Assembly: GCA_025923055.1 (NCBI GenBank)
Contig: JAICGP010000003.1
Location: 1-38,958, forward strand
Source of the DNA: Thermoleophilia bacterium
GTDB lineage: Bacteria; Actinomycetota; Thermoleophilia; Gaiellales; Gaiellaceae
Length of the DNA stretch: 38,958 nt
Direction: 5' to 3'
Both the position numbers and the translations under genes were made by a program. This document shows positions 14,657 to 22,823 of this stretch, in pieces. The notes below the pieces were generated by a model. The model was not told the origin of the DNA. It searched no databases and was given only the letters and a program-made list of their open reading frames with translations. Numbering within the stretch: the first letter of the stretch is position 1; each line of letters starts with the position of its first letter.

Positions 14657-15585
14657 TGCTCGACGTCCGCCGCCTCCGCGTCCTCCGGGAAGTCGCCCTG
14701 CGGGGCTCGATCGCCCGGGCTGCCGACGCCCTCGGCTACACGCCGTCCGCCGTCTCCCAGCAGGTCGCCAAGCTCGAGCGGGAGGCCGGCGTCCCGCTCG
14801 TCGAGCGCGGTCCGCGCAGCGTCCGCGTGACGACGGCGGGCCGGCGTCTCGTCGAGCACGCCGAGGCGATCCTCGAACGGCTCGCGCAGGCCGAGGGCGA
14901 GCTGCGCGAGCTGGGCGGAGCGCCTCGGACGCTCCGGCTCGCCTCCGTCACGACGGCCGCGGTGGGCATCCTGCCGGCGGCGCTCACCCGCTTCGCCGCT
15001 GTGCGTCCCCACGTGGAGGTCGTCGTCGAGGAGGCCGACCCGCTCGTCTCGCTGGCGCGCCTGCGCAGCCGCGAGGTGGATCTCGCCGTCGTCTACGAGT
15101 ACGACGGCGTCCCGCTCCCGAGCGAGTCTCGGGTGACGCTCGACGTCCTGCTCGAGGAGCCTCTGCGGATCGTGCTCCCGGCCGGCCATCCAGCGGCCAA
15201 GCAGCGTGCCGTCCGGCTCCCCGAGCTGGCCGGCGAGTCGTGGATCCGGAGCACGCCGCGGTCGTCCTGCCACCCCTTCACCGAGCGCGTGTGCCGCGCG
15301 GCCGGCTTCGAGCCGCGCTTCCGCGTCGAGGTGGACGACTACGCCGCCATGCAGGAGCTCGTCGCGTCGGGAGCCGGCGTGGCGTTCGCGCCGGACCTGG
15401 GGCTCACCCGGGTGAACCCCGGTGTCGCAGTCCGGCCGGTCGCGTTCGGTCCCAAGCGACGGATCCTGGCCGCGTGCCGCACCGGCGAGGAGCGGTCCGA
15501 GGTGGTCGTGGCCATGCTCGTCGCCCTCCGCGAGGCGATCGCGAGCCGCGAGCCGCTCTTCCCAGCCCTAGCCGGCGCATCCTGA
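14656..15585 (+). CDS. LysR-family transcriptional regulator
   Basis: A 309-residue regulator with an N-terminal winged helix-turn-helix (about 1-60; recognition region ADALGYTPSAVSQQVAKLE) and a LysR substrate-binding domain (about 88-300). The effector-domain signatures LRLASVTTAAVGILPAAL and VASGAGVAFAPDLGL are visible. The target is not obvious: the nearest downstream gene is the sugar dehydrogenase lipoprotein at 15632, 46 bases away on the same strand, while upstream is an unrelated cyclase gene. The inverted repeats overlapping its start suggest autoregulation. The effector is unknown. Confidence 0.92.
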   Translation: MLDVRRLRVLREVALRGSIARAADALGYTPSAVSQQVAKLEREAGVPLVERGPRSVRVTTAGRRLVEHAEAILERLAQAEGELRELGGAPRTLRLASVTTAAVGILPAALTRFAAVRPHVEVVVEEADPLVSLARLRSREVDLAVVYEYDGVPLPSESRVTLDVLLEEPLRIVLPAGHPAAKQRAVRLPELAGESWIRSTPRSSCHPFTERVCRAAGFEPRFRVEVDDYAAMQELVASGAGVAFAPDLGLTRVNPGVAVRPVAFGPKRRILAACRTGEERSEVVVAMLVALREAIASREPLFPALAGAS

Positions 15586-15618
15586 CCGGTGATCGGCGCC
15601 CGGGCGCCGTCCGGTCCG

Positions 15619-15624
15619 TAACCT
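15619..15624 (+). promoter_or_regulatory. Probable -10 box of the sugar dehydrogenase gene
   Basis: TAACCT (TAnnnT) ends seven bases before the GTG at 15632. No Shine-Dalgarno sequence intervenes apart from a weak CCGGAG touching the start, so a leaderless mRNA is plausible. Confidence 0.35.
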
Positions 15625-15631
15625 GGCCGGA

Positions 15632-16825
15632 GTGACGCGATTCCTGCTCGCCGTGACCATCTTCGTCCTCCTCCTCGCCGGCTGCAGCGGCGGCGGATCC
15701 GACGGCGAGGCGGAGATGCCGCAGATCGAGACCCAGCCCACGGAGACTGCCGAGACCGACCGAACCACCACCGGCGCGGGCGAGACGACCGAGGCTCCGG
15801 AGGAGCCGGGCGACGGCGGGCCGCTCCGGCTCGAAGAGGTCGCGTCGGGGCTGACCGCCCCTGTCCACGCGGCGGCGGCGCCCGGAGAATCGGAACGCCT
15901 CTACGTCGTCGAGCAGGTCGGCCGCATCGTCGTGCTCGAGGACGGCGAGGTCAGGGGGGAGCCGTTCCTCGACATCCAGGCCGACGTGCGCAGCGGCGGC
16001 GAGCAGGGGCTCCTCTCCGTCGCGTTCCACCCCGACTACGAGGCGAACGGCCTCTTTTACGTGAACTACACGAATCAGGCCGGCGACACGCGCGTGCAGG
16101 AGTTCGAGCGCCGGTCGCGGCGCTCGGTCGCGAGGCGGACCCTGCTCGCCGTCGACCAGCCGTACCCCAACCACAACGGCGGTCAGCTCGCGTTCGGGCC
16201 CGACGGCCTCCTCTACGTCGGGATGGGCGACGGCGGCGCGGGCGGCGACCCCGAGAACCGGGCGCAGGACCCGACCAGCCGCCTCGGCAAGCTCCTCCGT
16301 CTCGACGTCGACGACCGCGGCGCGGACTGGGAGATGGTCGGGTACGGGCTGCGCAACCCGTGGCGGTTCTCGTTCGACCGGCTGACCGGCGACCTCTGGA
16401 TCGGGGACGTCGGCCAGGACGCGATCGAGGAGATCGACTTCGTGCCCGCCCGCCGGGTCGGCCAGGTGCTCAACTTCGGCTGGGACGTCTTCGAGGGCAC
16501 GCAGCAGTTCGAGGACAAGGAGCCGACGCCGGGCGGCCCCCTCGTCGAGCCGATCAGCCAGTACACGCACGAGTTCGGCTGCTCGGTCACCGGCGGCTTC
16601 GTCTACCGGGGCAGCGACGTCAGCCGCGAGGCGCGCGGGCGCTACTTCTACGGCGACTACTGCTCCGGGCGGGTGTGGAGCGTCGCGCGCTGGGAAGGCG
16701 AGGTGAGCCGCCGCGGCACGGGCTTCCGGGTTCCCTCGCTGACCTCGTTCGCCGAGGACCTGGACGGCGAGCTCTACCTCGTCTCGGCCGGGGGATCGAT
16801 CTACCGGCTGGCCCGCGGCGTCTGA
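15632..16825 (+). CDS. PQQ-type glucose/sorbosone dehydrogenase lipoprotein
   Basis: A 397-residue exported beta-propeller enzyme. A lipoprotein signal peptide ends at LLAGC (Cys18), followed by a low-complexity Thr/Glu-rich linker to about residue 65. The GSDH domain then shows SGLTAPVHAAAAPG, RLYVVEQVGRI, GEQGLLSVAFHPDY, the conserved NHNGGQLAFGPDG, and LRNPWRFSFDRLTGDLWIGDVGQ. The family oxidises sugars or polyols outside the membrane with PQQ as cofactor. PQQ synthesis genes are not in the window, so cofactor supply is unknown. The ECF sigma factor gene starts 40 bases downstream. Confidence 0.9.
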   Translation: MTRFLLAVTIFVLLLAGCSGGGSDGEAEMPQIETQPTETAETDRTTTGAGETTEAPEEPGDGGPLRLEEVASGLTAPVHAAAAPGESERLYVVEQVGRIVVLEDGEVRGEPFLDIQADVRSGGEQGLLSVAFHPDYEANGLFYVNYTNQAGDTRVQEFERRSRRSVARRTLLAVDQPYPNHNGGQLAFGPDGLLYVGMGDGGAGGDPENRAQDPTSRLGKLLRLDVDDRGADWEMVGYGLRNPWRFSFDRLTGDLWIGDVGQDAIEEIDFVPARRVGQVLNFGWDVFEGTQQFEDKEPTPGGPLVEPISQYTHEFGCSVTGGFVYRGSDVSREARGRYFYGDYCSGRVWSVARWEGEVSRRGTGFRVPSLTSFAEDLDGELYLVSAGGSIYRLARGV

Positions 16826-16828
16826 TCG

Positions 16829-16857
16829 GGAACCTCGGGGCGCCTCGCGGTGTAGAA
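16829..16857 (+). promoter_or_regulatory. Candidate promoter of the ECF sigma gene
   Basis: GGAAC at 16829-16833, the usual -35 element of ECF-type promoters, is followed after 16 bases by GTGTAGAAG, which contains a TAGAAG ending eight bases before the GTG at 16866. This could be an autoregulated ECF promoter or a housekeeping -10 box. Confidence 0.3.
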
Positions 16858-16865
16858 GAGGCGCA

Positions 16866-17423
16866 GTGGAGGACCGGCCACTGGACGACGGCGACCTGGT
16901 CGCACGGGCGAAGCAGGGAGACACACGCGCCTACGGCGCGCTCATCCGGGAGCACCAGACGATCGCGTTCCACACCGCGTACCTGATCACGGGCTCGACG
17001 GCCGAGGCCGAGGACGCCGTGCAGGAAGGCCTCGTGAAGGCCTACCGCGCCCTGGGCCGCTTCCGGACCGGCGAGCCGCTCCGGCCCTGGCTCCTGGCCA
17101 TCGTCGCGAACGAGGCTCGCAACCGCCGCAGGTCGGCAGGCAGGCGCGAGCGTCTGGCGCTCCGCGCCGCCGGCGATCCGCTCTCGGGGGGCGCGGTCCC
17201 GTCCCCCGAGACGGCCCTCCTCGACGCCGAGCGTCGCCGGGAGCTGCTCGCGGCGGTGAACGAGCTCCGCGACGACGACCGCCTGGCAATCGGCTGCCGC
17301 TACTTCCTCGGCCTCTCCGAGGAGGAGACCGGCGCCGCGCTAGGTTGGCCGCGCGGGACGGTCAAGTCCCGGACGGCCCGGGCGCTCGGCCGGCTGCGCG
17401 AGCGAATGGGGGTGGAGGCATGA
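16866..17423 (+). CDS. ECF-family RNA polymerase sigma factor
   Basis: A 185-residue sigma-70 family member with regions 2 and 4 only. Region 2 (about 10-75) has AYGALIREHQTIAFHTAYLITG and AEDAVQEGLVKAYRALGRFRTG with RPWLLAIVANEARNRRR. Region 4 (about 125-180) has LSEEETGAALGWPRGTVKSRTARALGRLRERM. The stop overlaps the ATG of the next gene in ATGA, the typical arrangement with an anti-sigma factor. What triggers it cannot be read from the sequence; the upstream extracytoplasmic sugar dehydrogenase could be a target. Confidence 0.93.
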   Translation: MEDRPLDDGDLVARAKQGDTRAYGALIREHQTIAFHTAYLITGSTAEAEDAVQEGLVKAYRALGRFRTGEPLRPWLLAIVANEARNRRRSAGRRERLALRAAGDPLSGGAVPSPETALLDAERRRELLAAVNELRDDDRLAIGCRYFLGLSEEETGAALGWPRGTVKSRTARALGRLRERMGVEA

Positions 17424-18187
17424 ACGAGCTGGAGCGCGCTCTCGCGGCGCTCGGCGACGAGCTGGCGCTGCCCGCGGCGCCGGACGTCTCCGCGGCCGTG
17501 CTCGCCCGCATCGCGGAGCCTGCGGCGCGCCGCCTGCCCGGACGTCGTCGGCCGCTCGTGCTGGCCTTCGTGGCGCTCATCGTCGCCCTGGGCGCCGCGC
17601 TGGCGGTGCCCGCGGCGCGCACGGCGATCCTCGACTTCTTCGGACTGCAGGGCGCCAGCGTGCGACGCGTCGAGACGCTCCCCGAAGCGACCGGCGAGCG
17701 CGTGCGGCTGCCACTCGGGACGCCGGTGCCGGTCCGAGACGGGATCGTGCAGGGGAAGTGGGCGCGCCTCGTCGTCCCGACGGCGCTCGGCGCTCCCGAC
17801 GCCGCCTTCTTCTCTCCCGTGCCGACCGGCGGCAAGGTCTCGCTCGTCTACGAGCCGGGGCCGGGCATCCCCCGCTCCGAGCACACGGGCGTCGGCCTGC
17901 TGGTCACCGAGTTCCGGGGCGACTTCGACCCGGGCTACATCGACAAGCTGGCCGACACTGGCACGACGGTCGAGCCGCTCACGATCGAGGGCAGTCCTGC
18001 GCTCTGGCTCGAGGGCGGCCCGCACTACGTCTTCTTCCGGGCGCGCGGCGGCGACTTCGTCGAGGAGCCGGGCCGGCTGGCGGGGAACACGCTGCTCGTC
18101 GAGCGCGGTCCGCTCCTCGTCCGGATCGAGGGCGAGATCGACCGCGAGCGGGCGGTCGCGATCGCCGAGTCGCTCGAGGCGCCCTAG
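17420..18187 (+). CDS. Membrane protein in the anti-sigma position
   Basis: A 255-residue single-pass protein: a cytoplasmic N-terminus of about 45 residues with helix ELERALAALGDELAL, a basic stretch ARRLPGRRRP, one membrane helix (about 47-67, LVLAFVALIVALGAALAVPA), and a roughly 185-residue outer domain rich in strands. Coupling to the ECF gene through ATGA strongly suggests that it regulates that sigma factor. The N-terminus lacks the HxxxCxxC zinc motif of ZAS anti-sigma factors, so binding would be by another mode. The outer domain (for example WLEGGPHYVFFRARGG) may be the sensor. No named family is recognised with confidence. Confidence 0.8.
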   Translation: MNELERALAALGDELALPAAPDVSAAVLARIAEPAARRLPGRRRPLVLAFVALIVALGAALAVPAARTAILDFFGLQGASVRRVETLPEATGERVRLPLGTPVPVRDGIVQGKWARLVVPTALGAPDAAFFSPVPTGGKVSLVYEPGPGIPRSEHTGVGLLVTEFRGDFDPGYIDKLADTGTTVEPLTIEGSPALWLEGGPHYVFFRARGGDFVEEPGRLAGNTLLVERGPLLVRIEGEIDRERAVAIAESLEAP

Positions 18188-18204
18188 GAGCGTCTGGCTC
18201 CTAG
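18184..18204. terminator. Bidirectional hairpin containing both stop codons
   Basis: CTAGGAGC, loop GTCTG, GCTCCTAG: a perfect 8-bp stem. The TAG of the anti-sigma-position gene (18185-18187) lies in the left arm and the TAG of the convergent LysM gene (18201-18203) lies in the right arm. Its symmetry would serve both transcripts. It has no T tract. Confidence 0.5.
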
Positions 18205-18521
18205 CGTACGCGCACGGGCCCGGGCTCCAACCGCAGGAAGCCGACCTCGGGGTTGAGCGCGAGGAGGCGGGCGACGCTGACGCCCTCCCGTGCGGCGAGG
18301 GCCGCCAGGGAGTCCCCGGCGCGAGCGTCGACGACGTGGGCCTCCGGCAAGTCGAGCTGGACGGGCGCCGTGTCCGAGCCGCCGCGCAGCGCCGGTCCGA
18401 CGAGCGCCAGGGCGACGGAAACCGCTGCGACGTAGGCGGCGAACGCGGTCAACCGGGCGCCGTAGAGAGGCAGTCGCTCCCCGGAGGGGTCGATGCGGGG
18501 CCGTCCGACCGGGATCGCCAT
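18201..18521 (-). CDS. LysM-domain membrane protein
   Basis: A 106-residue protein. A basic, proline-containing N-terminus leads into one membrane helix (about 25-46, LTAFAAYVAAVSVALALVGPA), then a LysM peptidoglycan-binding domain (about 60-104) recognisable from VVDARAGDSLAALAAREGVSVARLLALNP. It probably sits in the membrane with LysM outside, touching the cell wall. Small LysM proteins of this kind often lie beside lexA or nrdR in actinobacteria, but neither is present here. The ATG at 18521 has no clear ribosome-binding site, and the frame stays open upstream, so the start is uncertain. Confidence 0.75.
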   Translation of the reverse strand: MAIPVGRPRIDPSGERLPLYGARLTAFAAYVAAVSVALALVGPALRGGSDTAPVQLDLPEAHVVDARAGDSLAALAAREGVSVARLLALNPEVGFLRLEPGPVRVR

Positions 18522-18560
18522 GTGCGTAGGTGATGCGCACCGCTCGGTCTCCCCAAACCT

Positions 18561-18576
18561 CGCCCGCCGGCGGGCG
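18561..18576. repeat. 16-bp perfect palindrome upstream of the LysM gene
   Basis: CGCCCGCCGGCGGGCG reads the same on both strands and lies 40 bases upstream of the LysM start, in the 199-base space between the LysM and LysR genes. It may be an operator or a hairpin. Nothing else is recognisable in that space. Confidence 0.4.
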
Positions 18577-18720
18577 CTTGTGTTTCCGTGCACGAAGTGC
18601 CTCCTGCCCCGAAAGCCCGCGCTGGCGCTTGCGCGAGGAGCGGAAGACGTGCCCCGGACGCTCGTGCGCGTGGAGCACGAAGCTGCCCGCGGGGCGTCGG
18701 GCTTCCGCGCCGGCGAAGGG

Positions 18721-19674
18721 TCAGGCGGCTGCGGCGGCCGTGCCGCCCGCCTGCTCGGCCTCGACGCGGGCGCAGACCTCCCGGGCGAGCTCGACGAAGG
18801 CGCGGGCGGCAGGCGAGCGGTAGCGGTCGCCGTGCCAGGCGATCCCGATGCGGCGCGGCGGCACGTCGGCGAGGCCGAGTACGACGGTGTCGTCGTGGCT
18901 CGTGTCCACGGTGAGGAGCGGGACGAGTGCCGCACCCACCCCGGCGGCGACGAGGCCCTGGATGGTGCCGTTGTCGTCGGAGCGAAAGACGATCCGGGGC
19001 TCGAGGCCGGCGTCGCGGAAGCGCGTCTCGACGTGGTGAATGCTCCGGCACTGGCGGTTGCCGATCAGCGGCATGCCCGCCACCTCGCGCAGCGACGGCG
19101 GCTTTGCCCGGCGTGCGAAGGGCGAGTCGGACGGCACGACGAGCACGTGCGGGTCGCGCATCAGCTCGACCGTCTCGAACGGTCCGTCCTCGACGGGGAG
19201 CATGACGAAGCTGAAGTCGAGCTCGCCGCGCTCCACGAGGTGGAGCAGGCCGCCGTCGTCCGCCGACTCGGTGAGGTGGACGGCGACGTTCGGCCACGTG
19301 TCCGAGAAGGCCCGCAGAAGCTGCGGGAGCACGCGGGCGCCGACGCTCTGGTAGGTGCCCACCCGCAGCGTCCCGGCCGATCCTTCGGCGAACGCGGCCA
19401 TGTCCGCCTGGGCCGCCTGCAGATGCGCGACGATCCCCGCCGCATGGCGGAGGAGCAGCTCGCCGGCCTCGGTCAACGATACCCGCCGCGGCCCGCCGGG
19501 GCGCTCCACGAGCCGCTGGCCGACGATTCGCTCGAGGGCCTGGATCTGCTGGCTGACGGCGGACTGCGTGTAGCCGAGACGCTCGGCCGCCCTCCCGAAC
19601 GAGGCCTCCTCGGCCACGGCCTGCAGGGCCGCGAGATGCCGCAGTTCGACGCCCAGCCATCCATCAGGTCGCAT
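18721..19674 (-). CDS. LysR-family transcriptional regulator
   Basis: A 317-residue regulator. The winged helix-turn-helix is near the start (ELRHLAALQAVAEEASFGRAAERLGYTQSAVSQQIQALE, residues about 10-50), followed by the effector domain with LRVGTYQSVGARVLPQLLRAF and the pocket motif GLVAAGVGAALVPLL. The ATG at 19674 is preferred to an in-frame TTG at 19686 because TTGGAG lies six bases before it. It is divergent from a small membrane protein gene at 19707, and an inverted repeat lies between them. The effector and targets are unknown; the divergent small gene is the first candidate. Confidence 0.92.
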   Translation of the reverse strand: MRPDGWLGVELRHLAALQAVAEEASFGRAAERLGYTQSAVSQQIQALERIVGQRLVERPGGPRRVSLTEAGELLLRHAAGIVAHLQAAQADMAAFAEGSAGTLRVGTYQSVGARVLPQLLRAFSDTWPNVAVHLTESADDGGLLHLVERGELDFSFVMLPVEDGPFETVELMRDPHVLVVPSDSPFARRAKPPSLREVAGMPLIGNRQCRSIHHVETRFRDAGLEPRIVFRSDDNGTIQGLVAAGVGAALVPLLTVDTSHDDTVVLGLADVPPRRIGIAWHGDRYRSPAARAFVELAREVCARVEAEQAGGTAAAAA

Positions 19675-19687
19675 GATCGACTCCAAT

Positions 19688-19709
19688 CATAACCGGATTT
19701 GTGCTTATG
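19688..19709. promoter_or_regulatory. Inverted repeat between the LysR gene and the small membrane protein gene
   Basis: CATAA, 12 bases, TTATG: a perfect 5-bp inverted repeat of AT-rich half-sites in otherwise GC-rich DNA. It lies 13 bases upstream of the LysR ATG and overlaps the first possible ATG (19707) of the divergent small gene. It fits a LysR binding site controlling both. Confidence 0.4.
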
Positions 19710-19847
19710 GAAGACCGAGCCGACAATGAAGGCATGGAACTCGTTCTGCTGACCTTCTTCCTCCTGGTGGGACCGCTCGCGCTCGCGTTCGGCGTGGACT
19801 CGCGCCTGGACGAGCGGCGGCTGCGCGGTTCCGAGTGGCGGCGCTAG
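19707..19847 (+). CDS. Small single-pass membrane protein (46 residues)
   Basis: A short frame beginning MEDRADNEGM, then a membrane helix ELVLLTFFLLVGPLALAFGV, and a charged tail DSRLDERRLRGSEWRR. The second in-frame ATG at 19734 would give 37 residues with the same helix. The one-helix plus arginine-rich tail design is common among actinobacterial small proteins. Divergence from the LysR gene, the inverted repeat at its start and a hairpin directly after the stop support it as a real gene. I do not recognise a family. Confidence 0.6.
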   Translation: MEDRADNEGMELVLLTFFLLVGPLALAFGVDSRLDERRLRGSEWRR

Positions 19848-19872
19848 GAGCCGGAGCCCCCGCGACGGCTCC
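19847..19872 (+). terminator. Hairpin after the small membrane protein gene
   Basis: GGAGCCG, 12-base loop, CGGCTCC: a 7-bp perfect stem that begins at the last base of the stop codon. The loop is large and there is no T tract. The remaining bases to 19977 show nothing else. Confidence 0.35.
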
Positions 19873-19977
19873 GCCCGCGGTCGTCTGCCCGATTCCCGTG
19901 GGCTGAGCCGCCGCGGGGGCCCGCTCCAGAAGGCGATCCTGCGTGTGGCCCGCCGGTGAGGCGGGTACTCGACGGGC

Positions 19978-20604
19978 GTGGGCTTCGTCCTTCCGCGGAC
20001 GCCGCGACCCGCTGCCCGGCGTCTTCTCGATGTCGCCGTGCTCCTCTGGGCGGTCGCGTGGGTGATCGTCGGGCTGCTCGTCGCCCGGGAGGTGCGCGGC
20101 CTCACCGACCTGAGCCGCACGGTCACCGCGGCGGGCTACGCGCTCCAGGAGGCCGGCGGCGCGCTCGGCTCGCTCGAGGGCGTCCCGTTCGTCGGGGAGG
20201 ACGTCGGCGACGTCGCCGAGCGCACGGAGCGCGCGGGCCGGAGCGCCCGTGAGAGCGGCCGCTCCAGCCGCGAGAGCGTCGAGTCGCTCAGCATCCTGCT
20301 CGGCATCTCGATCGCGCTGGCGCCCTCGTTGCCCCTCATCGTGCTCTACGTCCCCATGCGGCTCGCCTGGATCCGGGAGGTGCGATCGGTCCGTCGCGCC
20401 CTGCACGCCTCGCCCGACGAGCCCGGGCTCGAGGAGTACCTCGCGCGCCGGGCGGCGATGACGCTGCCCTACGACCGTCTGAGCGCGACGGGAACCGACC
20501 CGTGGGGGGAGCTGGGCGCCGGAGAGCGCCGTCGCCTGAGCGACGCCGAGCTGCAGCGCCTCGGCATCCGCCGGCCGGACGGCCGCGTCGAAGCCGGCCG
20601 GTGA
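19978..20604 (+). CDS. Two-helix membrane protein of unknown function, coupled to the MmpL gene
   Basis: A 208-residue protein. Helix 1 is at about 18-38 (VAVLLWAVAWVIVGLLVA), then an extracytoplasmic segment (about 40-105) likely to be helical or coiled-coil, rich in Glu, Arg and Ser (ERAGRSARESGRSSRESVES), and helix 2 at about 108-130 with IALAPSLPLIVLYVPMRLAW. The C-terminal 75 residues are cytoplasmic and charged. TACTCG six bases before the GTG resembles the TAnnnT boxes elsewhere. The stop overlaps the MmpL start in GTGA, so the protein is probably a partner or stoichiometric accessory of that transporter. No family is recognised. Confidence 0.78.
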   Translation: MGFVLPRTPRPAARRLLDVAVLLWAVAWVIVGLLVAREVRGLTDLSRTVTAAGYALQEAGGALGSLEGVPFVGEDVGDVAERTERAGRSARESGRSSRESVESLSILLGISIALAPSLPLIVLYVPMRLAWIREVRSVRRALHASPDEPGLEEYLARRAAMTLPYDRLSATGTDPWGELGAGERRRLSDAELQRLGIRRPDGRVEAGR

Positions 20605-22823
20605 GCCGCCGGGCGGAGCCTCATGGCTCCTCACGCTTCGCGCGCACCGTCGTCCGCCTCCGCTTCCTGATCGTCTTCGGCTGGATCGCCGCCGCCGTGG
20701 CGTCGGTCCTCTGGCTGCCGCGCCTGGAGGAGGCGCGCGGCGACGCCCTCGGCAGCCTCGTCCCGAACGACGCGCCCGCCTACCGTGCGCAGCTGCGTTC
20801 CGCCGAGCTGTTCCCGTTCCCCGTCCTGTCGAACACGATGGTCGTCCAGCGCAACCCGGACGGCCTCTCGCCGGCGGCCCAGGCGCGCGTCGTGCAGCGG
20901 GCGGTCGCCGTCGCCCGAGGGCAGTACCCGGACCTCCTCTCCGTGCCGTTCGCGATCCCGCTCACGAACACGCGCGGCGTCGTCCCCGGCTCGCGCGAGG
21001 CGGGCACGACGGCCGTCACCTACCTCTTCTTCGAGCCCGGGCTGGGCCTCCAGGCTCGGGACCGGCTGGCGCACTGGTTCACCGACCGGCCCGCGAGGGG
21101 CTGGCAGCCCGAGGACGGCCTCGCCGGCGTCACCGGCGTCGTTCCCGCGCGTGTCGAGCAGGGCCGGCTGATCCGCGACGCGATCCCGCTCGTCGAGGCC
21201 GCGACGGTGCTGCTGATCCTGCTCATCATCGGGCTCACGTTCCGCGCGCTCGCCGCGCCGCTGCTCACCCTCGTCGGGGTCGGGATCTCGTTCGTCGTCT
21301 CGATCGGGGTCCTCGCCGCAGTCGGCCGCCGGCTCGGGATCGCGGTCGCGAGCGAGCTCGAGCCGATCGTGCTCGTCCTCCTGCTCGGAATCGTCACCGA
21401 CTACTCGATCTTCTACCTCTCCGGCGTGCAGCACCGGCTCGTCGCGGGCGACGGGCGCCTGAGCGCGACCCTGCGCGCGAGCGGGCAGGTGACGCCGATC
21501 GTCCTGACGGCGGGCCTCATCGTCGCCGCCGGGACCGCGTCGTTGCTCGCGGCCCAGCTCGAGTTCTTCCGGGTCTTCGGGCCGGGTCTCGCCTTCACGG
21601 TGCTCGTCGGCCTCGCCGTCTCGGTGACGTTCGTCCCCGCCGCCCTGGCGGTCTTCGGCGGCGCCGCGTTCTGGCCGCGGCGGCCCGCGCCCGCTCCGAC
21701 GGGGCACCGGGGCGAGGAGCGCACGGCCCTCGTCGCCAGGCTCACGAGGTCCCGCTTCCTCTCCGCGCTCCTCGTGCTCCTCGTCGGCGCCGCGCTCCTG
21801 CTCGCGGCGCGCCCGGTGAGCGACCTCGAGCTCGGCGTCGACGCGATCTCGAGCCTCCCGGCCGGCTCCGAGCCGGCCGAGGCGGCCGAGGCGGCGGCGG
21901 AGGGCTTCGCGCCCGGCGTCCTCTCGCCGACGCTCCTCCTCGTCGAGCAGGCCGGGATCGACGGGCTCCAGCGCGAGCTCGCCGGCTTCCAGCGCCTGCT
22001 CGAGCGGCAGCCTGGCGTCGCCGGCGTGATCGGGCCCGCGACGCTGCCGGCCGCGGTGCCGCGCGGCGTGGCCGTCTCCGCCACGGGCGCCGCCGCGCGC
22101 TTCGTCGTCTTCCTCGACAGCGACCCTCTCGGGCCGGAGGCGCGAGCCGATCTCGCAGCGCTGCGAGATCGGGCTCCGCGGCTGCTCGAGCGCGCGGGCC
22201 TCGCGCCGACCACCGTGGCGTTCGCGGGAAACACGGCCCTCGCCGACGAGACGATCGCCGTCATCCTCGAGGACCTGGGGCGCATCGCGCTCGCGGCGCT
22301 TGCCGTGAACGTCGTCCTGCTCGCTCTCTTCCTCCGCTCGCTCCTCGCGCCCCTCTACCTCCTCGCGACGAGCGTGCTGGCGCTGGGTGCGGCCCTCGGG
22401 CTAACGGCGCTCGTCTTCCAGGAGGCGCTCGGCCACGAGCAGCTCACGTACTACGTGCCGTTCATGGCCGCCGTGCTGCTCGTCTCGCTCGGCTCCGATT
22501 ACAACGTCTTCCTGGTCGGCCGCATCTGGCAGGAGACGAAGAGGCGGCCCTTCGGAGAGGCGATCGCCGTCGCCGTCCCCGATGCGGCGCGCGCCATCAA
22601 CATCGCGGGCCTGGCGCTCGCCCTCAGCTTCGGCCTCCTCGCCCTCGTCCCGCTCGGCGCCTTCCGCGAGTTCGCCTTCGCGATGCTCGTCGGCGTCCTC
22701 ATCGAGGCGTTCCTCGTGCGCACGTGGCTCGTGCCCGCGCTGCTGGCCGTGGCGGGCCGGTCGAGCGCCTGGCCCGGCCGCCTGCCCCGCCTGCGCCGGC
22801 GGACGGCCCCGGCCCGGAGCTGA
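20601..22823 (+). CDS. MmpL/RND-family transporter
   Basis: A 740-residue RND-superfamily membrane protein with two MMPL modules. Helix 1 (RLRFLIVFGWIAAAVASVLW) is followed by a large extracytoplasmic loop and a five-helix bundle (about 200-380), then a second copy (helix at about 395-415, loop, bundle at about 570-725). Asp-Tyr pairs typical of the MmpL proton pathway are present in both halves: Asp267-Tyr268 in TDYSIFY and Asp633-Tyr634 in SDYNVFL. The family exports lipids, drugs or siderophores using the proton gradient. At 740 residues it has no large C-terminal extension like that of MmpL3. Substrate unknown; the coupled upstream two-helix protein is a likely partner. Confidence 0.92.
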   Translation: MSRRAEPHGSSRFARTVVRLRFLIVFGWIAAAVASVLWLPRLEEARGDALGSLVPNDAPAYRAQLRSAELFPFPVLSNTMVVQRNPDGLSPAAQARVVQRAVAVARGQYPDLLSVPFAIPLTNTRGVVPGSREAGTTAVTYLFFEPGLGLQARDRLAHWFTDRPARGWQPEDGLAGVTGVVPARVEQGRLIRDAIPLVEAATVLLILLIIGLTFRALAAPLLTLVGVGISFVVSIGVLAAVGRRLGIAVASELEPIVLVLLLGIVTDYSIFYLSGVQHRLVAGDGRLSATLRASGQVTPIVLTAGLIVAAGTASLLAAQLEFFRVFGPGLAFTVLVGLAVSVTFVPAALAVFGGAAFWPRRPAPAPTGHRGEERTALVARLTRSRFLSALLVLLVGAALLLAARPVSDLELGVDAISSLPAGSEPAEAAEAAAEGFAPGVLSPTLLLVEQAGIDGLQRELAGFQRLLERQPGVAGVIGPATLPAAVPRGVAVSATGAAARFVVFLDSDPLGPEARADLAALRDRAPRLLERAGLAPTTVAFAGNTALADETIAVILEDLGRIALAALAVNVVLLALFLRSLLAPLYLLATSVLALGAALGLTALVFQEALGHEQLTYYVPFMAAVLLVSLGSDYNVFLVGRIWQETKRRPFGEAIAVAVPDAARAINIAGLALALSFGLLALVPLGAFREFAFAMLVGVLIEAFLVRTWLVPALLAVAGRSSAWPGRLPRLRRRTAPARS

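Noticed and set aside
18522-18720. Riboswitch (cobalamin or c-di-AMP type) upstream of the LysM gene
   Set aside because: I looked for the B12-box and the conserved c-di-AMP riboswitch segments and saw neither; only a 16-bp palindrome is present.
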